Assembly (NCBI GenBank): GCA_033816765.1
Contig: CM066294.1
Location: 1,674,001 to 1,738,000 of the forward strand
DNA: 64,000 nucleotides
DNA from: Nothopassalora personata
Lineage: Eukaryota; Ascomycota; Dothideomycetes; Mycosphaerellales; Mycosphaerellaceae
Direction: 5' to 3'
The notes beneath the pieces are model-generated. The model was not told the origin of the DNA. It searched no databases and worked only from the letters and a program-made list of their open reading frames with translations. Within the stretch, counting starts at the first letter, position 1. Each line of letters starts with the position of its first letter. Below, one piece after another: positions 37,961-47,205 of the stretch. Position numbers and translations under genes: made by a program.

Positions 37961-39892
37961 TCACTTGATCAATCCCTCGGCAATCTTCCTCAAATGCGGT
38001 TTGCTCACCTTCCCACTCGCAGTCTTGGGCCACTCATCCGGCGCCTTCCCATCCTTCAACCAAGCAAAATACCTAGGAGCCTTAAACCTCGCCAGCTTCT
38101 CTCTGACAAAAGCTCTAATCTCATCATCACTAGGTCTCGAGTCCCATCGTCCCTCCCGGCACTCCAGGAAAGCTAGGAGCTCTTCGCCGTACTTGTCGTC
38201 AGGAACTCCGACGATGGATACTTGAGCGATGGCTTCGTGTTCGACTATGCGGTCTTCGATTTCCATGGGTGCGATGTTCTCACCGCCGCGGATGATGAGG
38301 TCTTTGATGCGACCGGAAATGACGAAGTAGCCTTCTGGGTCGAGGTAGCCTTCGTCGCCGGTGTGCATCCATTTGCGGAGTTGGGTGCTGTACAATGTTA
38401 GTGTCACGAGCAGTGTCATTGGCTTGAGTAGACTTACCCAGCGGGCCCAATGCCACCAACGCCACCAGGCTGGAGATCTTCCTCATGATACCGCAACGTC
38501 TCCTCCGTCTTGTCTCTGTTATTGATATACTCCGCCATCTGCCCATACCCACTAGCCACAATCTCTCCCTTCTCGCCCCATGGCACAACCTTGCCAGAGT
38601 TTGGCTGCACAATCTTCGCCACGAAGTGGGGAAACAACCTACCAGCAGTCTTGATCCGCTTCTCGTAGGGGTCGGTCTCGTGCATCATCGTCACGAACGA
38701 GCTCAGCTCCGTCATGCCCCAGCAGGTGTACAGTCGCGGCACAGGGAACGTCGAGACAATGCGCTTCAGAAGCTCGGGCGGCATTGCTGCGCCAGCGATA
38801 ATGCCGAATTGGATGGTTGAGCGGTCGATGTTCGGGAACTCTTTCTGCTCCATCTCCGTGACGAACATGGTGGGTACGCCATAAATGCCGGTGCACTTGT
38901 AATGTTCGATGCATTCCAGGGTCTTCTTGGAGTTGAAGATCTCATTTGGTAAGATGAGGGATGCACCTGCAACAGTCGCTGTGCTGATACCCACAATCAT
39001 GCCGAAGGAGTGGAAGAGCGGCGTTGGTTGACAGATTCGGTCTTGGTCCGTCATTCGTACTTGCTGCCAGATGTAGCGTCCACAGTTCATGATGTTGTAG
39101 TGGGAAAGTGACACTGATTTGGGCAGTCCAGTGCTTCCTGTATTACACATCATTAGCCGATCGAGGATCAAGACTACATTGGTGTGTGTTTACCTGACGT
39201 GAATTGTACATTGACCATGTCGTGTGGCGAGATTGATACTTCTGGCAGGGCTGAAACGTCTGCGTCGAAGTGCTCAATGTACTTCTCGTACTGCGCAGAC
39301 CTGTCTAGCCCCTCTGATAAGTGATACTTCTGTTCGAGGTCTTCCATGATCACAAAACGTTCTATCGAAGGCACTTCTTTTGCGAGCTTAGGCAGAATCT
39401 TGGTGTTATCGTAGAATGTGAAGCCAGGAGAAGCGACCATCATCTTCGGTTCTGGGAGATATTAGCTTTGTGATATGGAATGCGGCTCAGGCTTTACTCA
39501 CTGACGATCTTCAACAGTGCCAGAAATTCGGACTCCGCATATGCGTAGTTCAGCAACACCAAGGCAGCACCTAAGTAAGTGCAAGCAAAAAACGTCTCAA
39601 AGTACTCGACTCTGCTTCCCAGCGAGATTGCTACAAGGTCGCCCTTTCCAATTCCATCCCGAGACATCGCTCGGGCTAGCTTGATACTGCGCTCTCGCAG
39701 TTGCTTGAACGATAGCGTCAGGCCTTGCTGTGGATGCGATATGACCGCTGGTCGGTCTCCTCGCACTTCTGCATTGTGATCTAGCAGTTGGCTGAATGTC
39801 AACGTTAATGGGATTGGTGTTGAAGGACCATAGACGATGGAGGGCGGCCGCTCATCCTGCGGCTGGTTGTCGACTTTCACGTTGGCTGACAT
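37961..39892 (-). CDS. AMP-forming acyl-CoA ligase
   Basis: Adenylate-forming enzyme that activates a carboxylic acid to its CoA thioester. Exons (minus) are 39892-39502, 39451-39194, 39137-38438 and 38387-37961, with introns of 50, 56 and 50 bp; 591 residues. The phosphate-binding motif is FTSGSTGLPKSVSLSH, built across the exon 2/3 junction. Later motifs are YTCWGMTELSSF, HTGDEGYLDPEGYF, GRIKDLIIRGGENIAPMEIE and the C-terminal Lys in KTASGKVSKPHLRKI. It resembles fungal medium-chain or 4-coumarate-type ligases. There is no clear type-1 peroxisomal signal (it ends LIK). Co-orientation with the 2-hydroxyacyl-CoA lyase suggests a joint pathway, such as alpha-oxidation-like chain shortening or oxalate breakdown; this is inference. 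Confidence 0.9.
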
Positions 39893-40229
39893 TGCGTCTG
39901 TGTGCTCTGCTTTAAGTTGTGTCCGAACAGAGGCTCCTAGAACTTAGCCGTACACTAACTTGTCAACAATGATAGCTGCGTCCGTCAAAGAGTATAGTAC
40001 AGTATCTCCCACTCATTTCTCTGTAAGGTGAGTGTCTGCGCTTTGAGCGCGAGTGTTCCATGAGGAAACCCAGACCGGCTACGTTTGCATGTCGCTAGAT
40101 CTCCCGCGAGATGCAACGTCTAACGTTCGATATACATCCGAGAGGATGCAGCTTGTCAAGGTGGCGAACGTCAGAGGCGGGATCTGCTTCCCAGCGGGAG
40201 GGGAATCAGCACGAACAAGGAGCTTACTA
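39893..40229. other. Intergenic left of transposon
   Basis: Promoter region of the acyl-CoA ligase up to the TA at 40228-40229 where the transposon begins. No gene. Confidence 0.5.
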
Positions 40230-40256
40230 TGCTATGCAATATTCCGCGCCATGCTG
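40230..40256 (+). repeat. Left terminal inverted repeat
   Basis: Starts tgctatgcaatattccgcgc just inside the TA. Its reverse complement is found at the right end. Confidence 0.93.
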
Positions 40257-40293
40257 CCGGGGGTGGGTCCGTGGATTAGCCGTCCCGCGTTCC

Positions 40294-41412
40294 TCATAGT
40301 AAACACGCGTAGAACCTGGGAATAGCGATATTCTGTCCCAATCTCATGAATATTATCGTGTCGTTGATATAACCTCGTCGTCGCCAGTCCCAGGTGTTGT
40401 TTGCCTCACATGGCGGCAGGCTCCAAGCGTCGTAGCAGCACTGCTGGGCCATCTTCGAGACCAGCCAAACGCGTTCGACAGCCACCTCGTCCAAAGCCTT
40501 ATGATAACACACTCCAAGCTCTTGAGCAGTCGCAGTCGCAATCTCGATCGAAGCCCTCGAAGTCGCGGAAAGGCCGATCCACGCCTTCAGCACCCCGAAT
40601 GACAGCTCGATCGGATTGAAGTCTGGCGAATATGGTGGGAGATATTGCAGGTACACACCAGCCTCTGCGCAGAGCCGTGCGACCGTCTCACTGCGGTGAA
40701 TCGACGCATTATCCATCACCAGAAAAGAGCCTCTCTCCAACTGCGGCAACACCGTGTGCTCGAGCCACGCTTCGAATATCTCAGCAGTGATACTGCCTTG
40801 GAACACGAGCGTCCCCGGTAGATATCCAGCCTGCGTTATAGCTGGCAGTACTGACCACCGCACCTCTCTTTTACAAGAGCCTTCTTCAAAACAAGGTGCG
40901 CCTATAGGTGTCCAACCAGTCTTGCGCCAACCGGTACGTTCATTCGAAGCGCTCTCATCCACACAGCAGACACGACTCATCGGCATCATCTCCTGCTCAC
41001 GCTCAAACCAATCGCGTACCTCCTTATTGCGCTCCTTCGCCAGGCGACACGCGACCTTCTTCGACCACTTATGCCGCTTGAGACAACGCGAGATAGTACT
41101 CTGGCTCACAACCACTCCGAACTCGTCGTATAGATACCACGCTATTTCATCCTGATACGCAGTCGGCTTGTCCGCGAGGTATTCGAATATGCGTTCCTCG
41201 AAGATCGGCAAGAGCGAGCGAGGGCGACCGGCACCACCATTGAGCGTTTTATCGAGGTAGATATGACCGAAGAGGAGGTAGTTGTTACGGTGCTTGTCGA
41301 TACTGCGTCTAGCGATATTCATAAGCTCTGCAATATATTGGTTACTGTGCGCAGTATCTGCGAATAGTCGTTGGATCTCGTTCTGCTGCCATTGCGGCAA
41401 CCTAGCAGGCAT
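40294..41412 (-). CDS. Tc1/mariner DDE transposase
   Basis: Cut-and-paste transposase, 372 residues from ATG 41412 (the frame is also open to a GTG at 41466). The N-terminal third has helix-turn-helix character (QWQQNEIQRLF, IARRSIDKHR, VVVSQSTISRCLKRHKWSKK). The DDE_3-type catalytic core follows: CCVDESASNERTGWR for the first Asp, SFLVMDNASIHRS for the second, and LPPYSPDFNPIELSFGVLK for the Glu. There are 34 residues between the second Asp and the Glu, i.e. DD34E. No frameshift or stop is present. It is close to the IS630/Tc1-like transposases found in many fungal genomes. It most likely belongs wholly to the element and not to the neighbouring metabolic genes. Confidence 0.93.
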   Translation of the reverse strand: MPARLPQWQQNEIQRLFADTAHSNQYIAELMNIARRSIDKHRNNYLLFGHIYLDKTLNGGAGRPRSLLPIFEERIFEYLADKPTAYQDEIAWYLYDEFGVVVSQSTISRCLKRHKWSKKVACRLAKERNKEVRDWFEREQEMMPMSRVCCVDESASNERTGWRKTGWTPIGAPCFEEGSCKREVRWSVLPAITQAGYLPGTLVFQGSITAEIFEAWLEHTVLPQLERGSFLVMDNASIHRSETVARLCAEAGVYLQYLPPYSPDFNPIELSFGVLKAWIGLSATSRASIEIATATAQELGVCYHKALDEVAVERVWLVSKMAQQCCYDAWSLPPCEANNTWDWRRRGYINDTIIFMRLGQNIAIPRFYACLL

Positions 41413-41559
41413 AGATAACGCCAACAACACCTGGGACTGGCGACAGTAACGATATAACGACGACACGACGATATAGCGATGATAAAGTACTGGATTCCCG
41501 GGTTCTACAGCAAGATACTATGGGGCTTGGCAGGACGGTGATACCGCGGCTATGCGGCC

Positions 41560-41586
41560 CAGCATGGCGCGGAATATTGCATAGCG
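41560..41586 (-). repeat. Right terminal inverted repeat
   Basis: Ends ccgcggctatgc..catagcg next to the TA at 41587-41588; reverse complement of the left end over 26 of 27 bases. Confidence 0.93.
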
Positions 41587-41706
41587 TAATATTCTATCGT
41601 GACCGGGATTCGTCTTCGCGATTCTGTTGTTCTACTACTGTACACGTTGTTGTAGTGGTTCTGACATTGGACAACCCATTAGATTTCCCTCAGTGTCGCG
41701 GTTACC

Positions 41707-42856
41707 ATGCGCGTGTCCAAGGCTCACATAGCTGGAGTGGGACTTGCAACCGGTGGGAGTGCAAGCCATCACGACTTGGCCGTGTCAGCAGGGACAAAAG
41801 CTCTGTTGGATGCTGGAGTAACATATAGCGACGTCGACACGAGCGTAGCCTGCTTCCTGGACGAGCTTCGAGTGCCGCGACCATGTTTCGATCTGTTTGG
41901 CATGGATGGCGTAGCTGTCTCTGAAATAGACAATCGTTCTGGACTTCTCGCAGCGGTACAAAGTATAAAGTCAGGACAATCGAATTGCGCCTTAGTCGTC
42001 GGATTCGATGTCAGTATCTCCAAGTACTCCTTACAGACCGTTACGCTGACTGCAAGGTAGGCGTCTGAGAAGACAGACGGATCGCAGGTGAGCACCGAAG
42101 ACGAATCCCCAAAGGTAGATGTTTGACGCAGAACAGGTCGTCCTGGTCGCAATTCTCATCGTTTCTGACCTCTTCCTCACATCACATGCGTATCTCAAAG
42201 ACTCGGCAGTCTGCATACATGGCGCTTCACTCACCAACCGCGTGTATTCACGATCGTCCGGAAGTCTCAATCATAAGCAAACAGTCAAGTTAGCAGTACA
42301 GACAGCGCTCCGGCAAGCGCAGCTACAAGCGAAGGATATCCAGGTCCTAGAAGTCCGAAGCAATTCGAGCGGACCCGCGAGGGAGGCATTGAGTAGCGAG
42401 TTCGATTTCGCGCCGCGAGAGCCCGGGGGGAAGCTCGAACCGTTCATGGAGACGACTGGCCTTGCTGGGCTATGCGTCCTAGGTAAGTCATCCGATAGCA
42501 CTTCAATTCCAGCATTGTTGACCTCGAGACTAGTGTGGCAGCTGAGGGGATGGACAGGCGATCCGCCAGCCAGAATTCTGAACTGTCTGCAAGCGACGAT
42601 AGACTCGGACGGAAACGCGAGCGTCCTCGTACTGCGCCGCTCTGATAACAAGCCTGCACAAGCGTGGAGCGAGATACGGCACTTGCGCGATGGTCGGGAA
42701 AGACTGGGATACAATCCTGCTGAGGGAGAGATGCGAGACATATGTTATGAAGATCTGCTGGCAGTGAGAGCGAAGGAGGAGTTCACGCAGGACGATGTGA
42801 AGCAGCTGCAGTTGCGCATCAAGGGCGGCGATCGTGCAGCGTTGGCGAGATTGTAG
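41707..42856 (+). CDS. Degenerate SCP-x/thiolase-like protein
   Basis: Clearly derived from the SCP-x-type thiolase family, but unlikely to be catalytic. Proposed exons are 41707-42009 and 42119-42856, with a GTCAGT donor and TAG acceptor; 346 residues. N-terminal family traits remain: a VGLATGG start, a CFDLFGMDGVAVSEI block and SNCALVVGFD. C-terminal ones do too: WQLRGWTGDPPARIL and SVLVLRR. The nucleophile loop (usually N-x-C-S-S-G) reads DNRSGLL, with no Cys. The GHPxGATG loop reads EPFMETTGLAG, with no His. The central ~100 residues seen in active thiolases are missing. An alternative donor at 42059 leads only to frames with stops. It is either a pseudogene or a non-catalytic paralogue. 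It starts 120 bp right of the transposon. Confidence 0.65.
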
Positions 42857-43276
42857 ATGAGGTATGTTTTGATAGACATGATTTCATGCCTACTTTTGAG
42901 GCTGATTTGGAAACGTGTGCACGGGTGCTCGCAGTCCAGTCTCCTCTCTCTCTTCTGTCTACTTGCATCCTACACGCCTACAACATTGTGACACAGACGT
43001 TTTGCTCGTCCATTTCCCCGTCGAGTAGTTTGGAGAAATGGACGCTAGACTCATTGAGCAAGACGGACCGACAAGCAATTCGACCACCACATTGTGCACT
43101 TGCTTGCAACACCCCCGCACGGAGCTCAAGCTCGACATCAAGCTCGACATGTTTTTTCACGTTCGCGTGAGCCATCGATGTACCAGTATATGTAGGCCGG
43201 ATGTCATTCTGTGTTGGAACAGTAAGTTTACGGCGCCCTGCACACTTTCCTTGCATCTAGCCAAAACACCGATAAC
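42857..43276. other. Intergenic
   Basis: Spacer between the thiolase-like gene and the GMC oxidoreductase, both on the plus strand. No gene. Confidence 0.5.
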
Positions 43277-45218
43277 ATGATGAGTGACGACTCATACGAC
43301 TATATCATCATCGGGTGAGACGAAGAGGATATACTCGTTACAGATCTGATTCTGACCCCGATCAGTGGCGGGACGTGCGGTCCTGTCATCGCTCGCCGCC
43401 TGTCCGATGAAACCAGCCTGAAGATCCTGCTCCTGGAAGCAGGTTCGCACAGCAAAGATATGGACAACGTCCACATGCCCGGCGCGTAAGTCTTAGCCAT
43501 ATATAAACAATTGCACCATCTGCACGTCTAACGTGTTGAGACAGCTGGACCAAGAATCATTATGGACCGACGGACTGGAACATCGAGACCCCAGAACAGC
43601 CTGGTCTGAAAGGCAGGCAGTGCAAATTGCCCCGTGGACGCTTCCTTGGTGGAAGCAGTGGCTCCAATGGTACAATCTGCGTTCGCGGTGTCAAGGACGA
43701 CTACAATGACTGGGGCTTTGACGAGTGGAACGGAGATGAGATGTTTAGAGCCATGAAGAAGGTCAGTTCCGGTCGGCCGTATGCGCCGTGATAGATACTG
43801 ACCAAGATCCTCCACAGGCCGAGACTTTCCACCCTAGGAAGTGGTTTCCACACGATGAGAAGGCTCACGGATACGATGGCCCACTGCACATTGAGCCCGC
43901 GCCGCCGCCATTCCCACTAGCCGAACGTATGTTCGAGTCTTTCCAGAGCAAAGGCATGCCATACGATGCCGACATGTTCAGCCACGGCAACACTGTTCAG
44001 GGATGTGGTCATGCCATGAGGACGACATACCAAGGGTACCGCGCAACCGCCGCAGACTACGTCACCAAAGATCAAGCACGTCCCAACGTCGAGATAAGGT
44101 GTGATGTTACTGTCGACAAGATTGTCACGGTGCAGGGAGCAGACGGTCTCCTGGAAGCCAAGGGAGCTGAATACGTCGATGCGAACGGTAACAGAATCAC
44201 AGTCAACGCCTCCAGGGAAGTCATCCTCACCGCCGGCACTTACTGCAGTCCCGCAGTCCTCATGCGATCCGGTATTGGTCCAAAGGCAGAGCTTGAGGCA
44301 CTTGACATTCCTGTGCAGCTTGATCTGCCTGGTGTCGGCGAAAACTTGCAAGATCACCAACTTATATGGACATACTACGAGGTCAGCGATCCGACTCTGA
44401 CGGATGATGCCCGCATGAACCACGATCCAGATGCGTACAACACTGCCCACAAGGAATGGACGGAGAATAAGAGTGGCTTCATGGCTGTATTCCCCTTCGG
44501 TGCTTTTGGCTTCGCGAGACTGTCGGACCGCCTTGACAAGGAGGACAGCCCTGCTGGTGAGGAATGGCGTAGCTTCCCACGTTCAGAAGGTCGTGACCCT
44601 ATGGGTTTGACCCCGAATCAGCCGAACCTAGAGTTCTTCAACACTGTTGGCTACGGCGGGCCCCCAGAGTACACAGACTTCCCCAAAGAAGGTCAATACG
44701 CTTTCGGCATGTGTTGTTTCCTGTGCGGCCTCAAGGGCCGTGGCAAGGTCACAATCAAGACCAAGGATCCTTTCGCACCACCATTCGTCAACCCACGATA
44801 TCTCGAAGATAGACGCGATCTGCTTATGATGACCGAGGGTGTGAGATTTGCCAACGAGATCGTCATGCAAGGCGCGGGTACCAAGGACGTTGTCAAGGGA
44901 GCCTGGCCACCCGGAGCAAAGCATCATCTCAACAAGACCAACGAGGATTGGCAGGATTTCGTCCGAGAGCGATGCTCAACCTCATATCATCCAGGCGGCA
45001 CCGCCAAGCTGGGCAAGCGGGATGATCCAAATGCCGTGGTGAACGAGCACCTGTTTGTCTATGGCACGAAGAACTTGCGTGTAGCGGACTGCTCGGTCAT
45101 GCCTACGCTGAACTCGGGACATACTCAAATGCCAGCGTACGGTATCGCGGAGAAGGCAGCAGAGTATATCCTGGAAACGGCGAGAAGCGCGTCTGGAGGG
45201 CAGGGCGCAAGGCGCTGA
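43277..45218 (+). CDS. GMC-family FAD oxidoreductase
   Basis: Flavoprotein of the glucose-methanol-choline family, oxidising an alcohol; substrate unknown. Exons are 43277-43314, 43366-43485, 43545-43761 and 43818-45218, with introns of 51, 59 and 56 bp; 591 residues. The dinucleotide fold is split by the first intron: DYDYIIIG-type start joined to GGTCGPVIARRLSDE. GMC signature 1 is LPRGRFLGGSSGSNGTICVRG and signature 2 is AGTYCSPAVLMRSGIG. The catalytic pair appears as SYHPGGTAKLG and TLNSGHTQMPAYGIAEKAAE. No signal peptide is visible, so it is probably intracellular, unlike secreted aryl-alcohol or glucose oxidases. Its position beside the acyl-CoA genes makes a role in the same pathway possible, but this is not shown by the sequence. 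Confidence 0.92.
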
Positions 45219-45647
45219 GCTGGATCATGTCGGCTCCAAGGTCGCGGTATGATTAGATGGTGGATTATTAGCTGACATCTTCACTCGTGTATATATGAAT
45301 TTATCTTGCAAGGATGTACTGACTGCTGAAGCCTGCCGCTCACTTCTCTGGTCGCTGATCGCTTGCCTTGTACAGCATGTTCAAACGAGATGTGATGGTG
45401 CACATGGTTCCTGCCGTAATACCACTTCCCATGCGGGACTTCCGAGAACATCGATAGACGCTCGTTGAAAGAAAACCCCCCATGCCACGGTTCAGAGCCT
45501 CAGAATGAACATTTCTCGCCAAACGGATTCTAAGATTCTTCCCACCATCACTAGACCCCTTTCCTCCCCAACATGTACGTCCACAAAGAACACGCTGAGC
45601 ACGAGATCCCAGCACTCCACAAAAGGGAATCCCCTCGATATCCTCAA

Positions 45648-45666
45648 CCCCCCCCCCCCCCCCCCC
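45648..45666. repeat. C19 homopolymer
   Basis: Nineteen consecutive C on the plus strand. Confidence 0.9.
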
Positions 45667-46388
45667 TTCTTCCCCAAAATCTCCAACCCTCCAATGCATC
45701 CACCGCGTTCCCAGGACCCTCGATCCCCCAAATTCCACAAAACGAAGATGCGAACCACCTAGAAAACTCTCTCCACGGCCGCACGCCCCGCGCGAACCCC
45801 TCACGCCAAAGCTCTGATCCGGATCGAAATCCCTCTCGAGATCCGACACGGAAAGAATCGAGGGAGAAGGAATGACTTGGTGAATAGGTGGATACTGTGA
45901 CGCATGCAGCATGTGCAGCAGGCTTAGTCCGCCCATCTTTGTACTTATAGACTTCTTTCCTTCGCACTGTAGACACTCGTTCAATACAATCAGTTATGCT
46001 TCATGTGAAAGATCGTCCTCGACGAGCCAGCGCACCCCACCATCACGCCGAAAATATAATGATATATCTCCTCTAACCCTATTGTAAATGAACTCGGACC
46101 AGGGTGGAGTTTCGTTGTTGGGCTGCAAGGCAATGGAAACGCTTAGGATGATCTTTGACTTGGAAGATCCCGAAGCGCGGGTTCCTGGCTTGCAGAAAGG
46201 TTTAGGGTGTCTTGCGAGGCAGCGCGTGTGGGGTGCGGTTGGATGCGCTGCAGGGACAGAGGCCGTGGGAAGTTGGGTTTCGCGCCTGGGGAGCGGGTTG
46301 GGGGAGTTGGAGAAGGGGATTCGCAGAGGTTTTATGGTGGAGAGTACGAGGTTGGGGGGGAAGTGGAAGATGAGTCAGGAGATGGGGT

Positions 46389-46404
46389 GGGGGGGGGGGG
46401 GGGG
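46389..46404. repeat. G16 homopolymer
   Basis: Sixteen consecutive G within a longer purine-rich, G-quadruplex-prone tract (about 46340-46500). Confidence 0.9.
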
Positions 46405-46834
46405 TAGGGACGGTGTTGTGGAAGGCTTGAGGGCGGTTTGGAGATCAGGCTGGGGATTTGGTGGCGGGGAGGGTGGAGGAGGGTGGAGAGGTGAAGGATG
46501 GGAAATCTGGGCTCTGAGGTGAATGCTTGCTGAGCAGTACAAGCCTGCGGTGTTGATACGTGCGAGCTTTTTGTCTTACACAGTTTCGCTGCGTCCAGTG
46601 TTTATAAAGTTGTTCGGAAGCATAGTTTGTTCTTACAGGGAGTTCCTCACATGATCACATCTGGTGAATATTCTCGTGCCGCCATAGTGACTTCCGTTGT
46701 AGCGTCGCCCGCGTGCTATCGCAGCTGTACTAGTAGCATTCTGTAGTCCTGCGTTCCCCATTCCAGATGTCCGCAACGCCCTCAAAGCCGCATTCACACC
46801 TTACCCGGCCCAAGATCGGCATCATTGACATCAT

Positions 46835-47205
46835 CTACGTGGTCTTCTGCCAGCACCACTGATAATACTGATGTCCATACGACTTGCAGGCAGCATCCCA
46901 ATCGCAGTTGTTCATCGAACGACCGCCATGATCGTGGACATAGCCGACACACTGTTGCATCATCAGCTCGACAGCTCGACAACAACGCCTAAGGTTGATC
47001 ATACCGCGTGGTGCGACTCCGGCTTGTAGTCGAGCTGAGTGGAGTTGTGATCGGTCTTGTACTTTTTGCAAGCCTTCTGTGTGACCGTGTCATTCTGTAA
47101 GTGGTCCTTGATGTCGTGACATTTGCAGTAGACATAGCGTGCGCAGCCGTATGTACCTGACGCGGAGAGTGCTAGGAGGGAGAGCGCAAGAGCTGGAAAG
47201 TGCAT
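46835..47205 (-). CDS. Small secreted cysteine-rich protein
   Basis: Two exons on the minus strand, 47205-47063 and 46988-46835, with a 74-bp GT-AG intron; 98 residues. A strong signal peptide (MHFPALALSLLALSASGTYG) is followed by a mature chain of about 78 residues with ten cysteines. They are arranged C, CxC, C, CC, C, C, C, C. The end is also rich in Trp and Tyr (YGHQYYQWCWQKTT). The even Cys number and spacing suggest five disulfide bonds. The gene is isolated in a gene-poor stretch. These are the usual traits of fungal effector-like or antimicrobial secreted proteins, but I recognise no named family. The splice is inferred: both exons are Cys-rich and only this join keeps one frame. Confidence 0.7.

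Larger units (their letters stand above)
40230..41586 (-). mobile_element. Tc1/mariner-type DNA transposon, complete
   Basis: 1357-bp element bounded by 27-bp inverted ends (40230-40256 and 41560-41586) that match at 26 of 27 positions, only the outermost base differing. The similarity continues imperfectly inward. The dinucleotide TA flanks both ends (40228-40229 and 41587-41588), as expected of the Tc1/mariner/pogo superfamily target site. It holds one uninterrupted transposase gene. The lack of stops and near-identical ends suggest recent arrival and possible activity. The insertion lies between the acyl-CoA ligase and the thiolase-like gene. Confidence 0.93.
45219..46834. other. Low-complexity intergenic stretch with long homopolymers
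   Basis: Contains C19 at 45648-45666 and G16 at 46389-46404. Several frames run through it: 45573-45875 plus, rich in Pro, Ser and Asn; 46088-46522 plus, rich in Gly and Trp; 45340-45984 minus. None has a recognisable domain, and the homopolymers make the reading frame unreliable. One small hypothetical gene on either side is possible, but I cannot support it. Confidence 0.4.

Noticed and set aside
45340..45984. 214-codon minus-strand frame as a gene
   Set aside because: It overlaps C19 (read as Gly run) and has no recognisable domain or start context; competing plus-strand frames look as plausible.
46088..46522. Gly/Trp-rich 144-codon frame as a gene
   Set aside because: It owes its length to the G-rich homopolymer tract, which has few stop codons in this frame; no domain, and the run length is unreliable.
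46988..47062. Very short 16-bp intron joining the two halves of the Cys-rich gene
   Set aside because: Too short to splice; the 74-bp GT-AG intron 46989-47062 restores one frame with ten cysteines.
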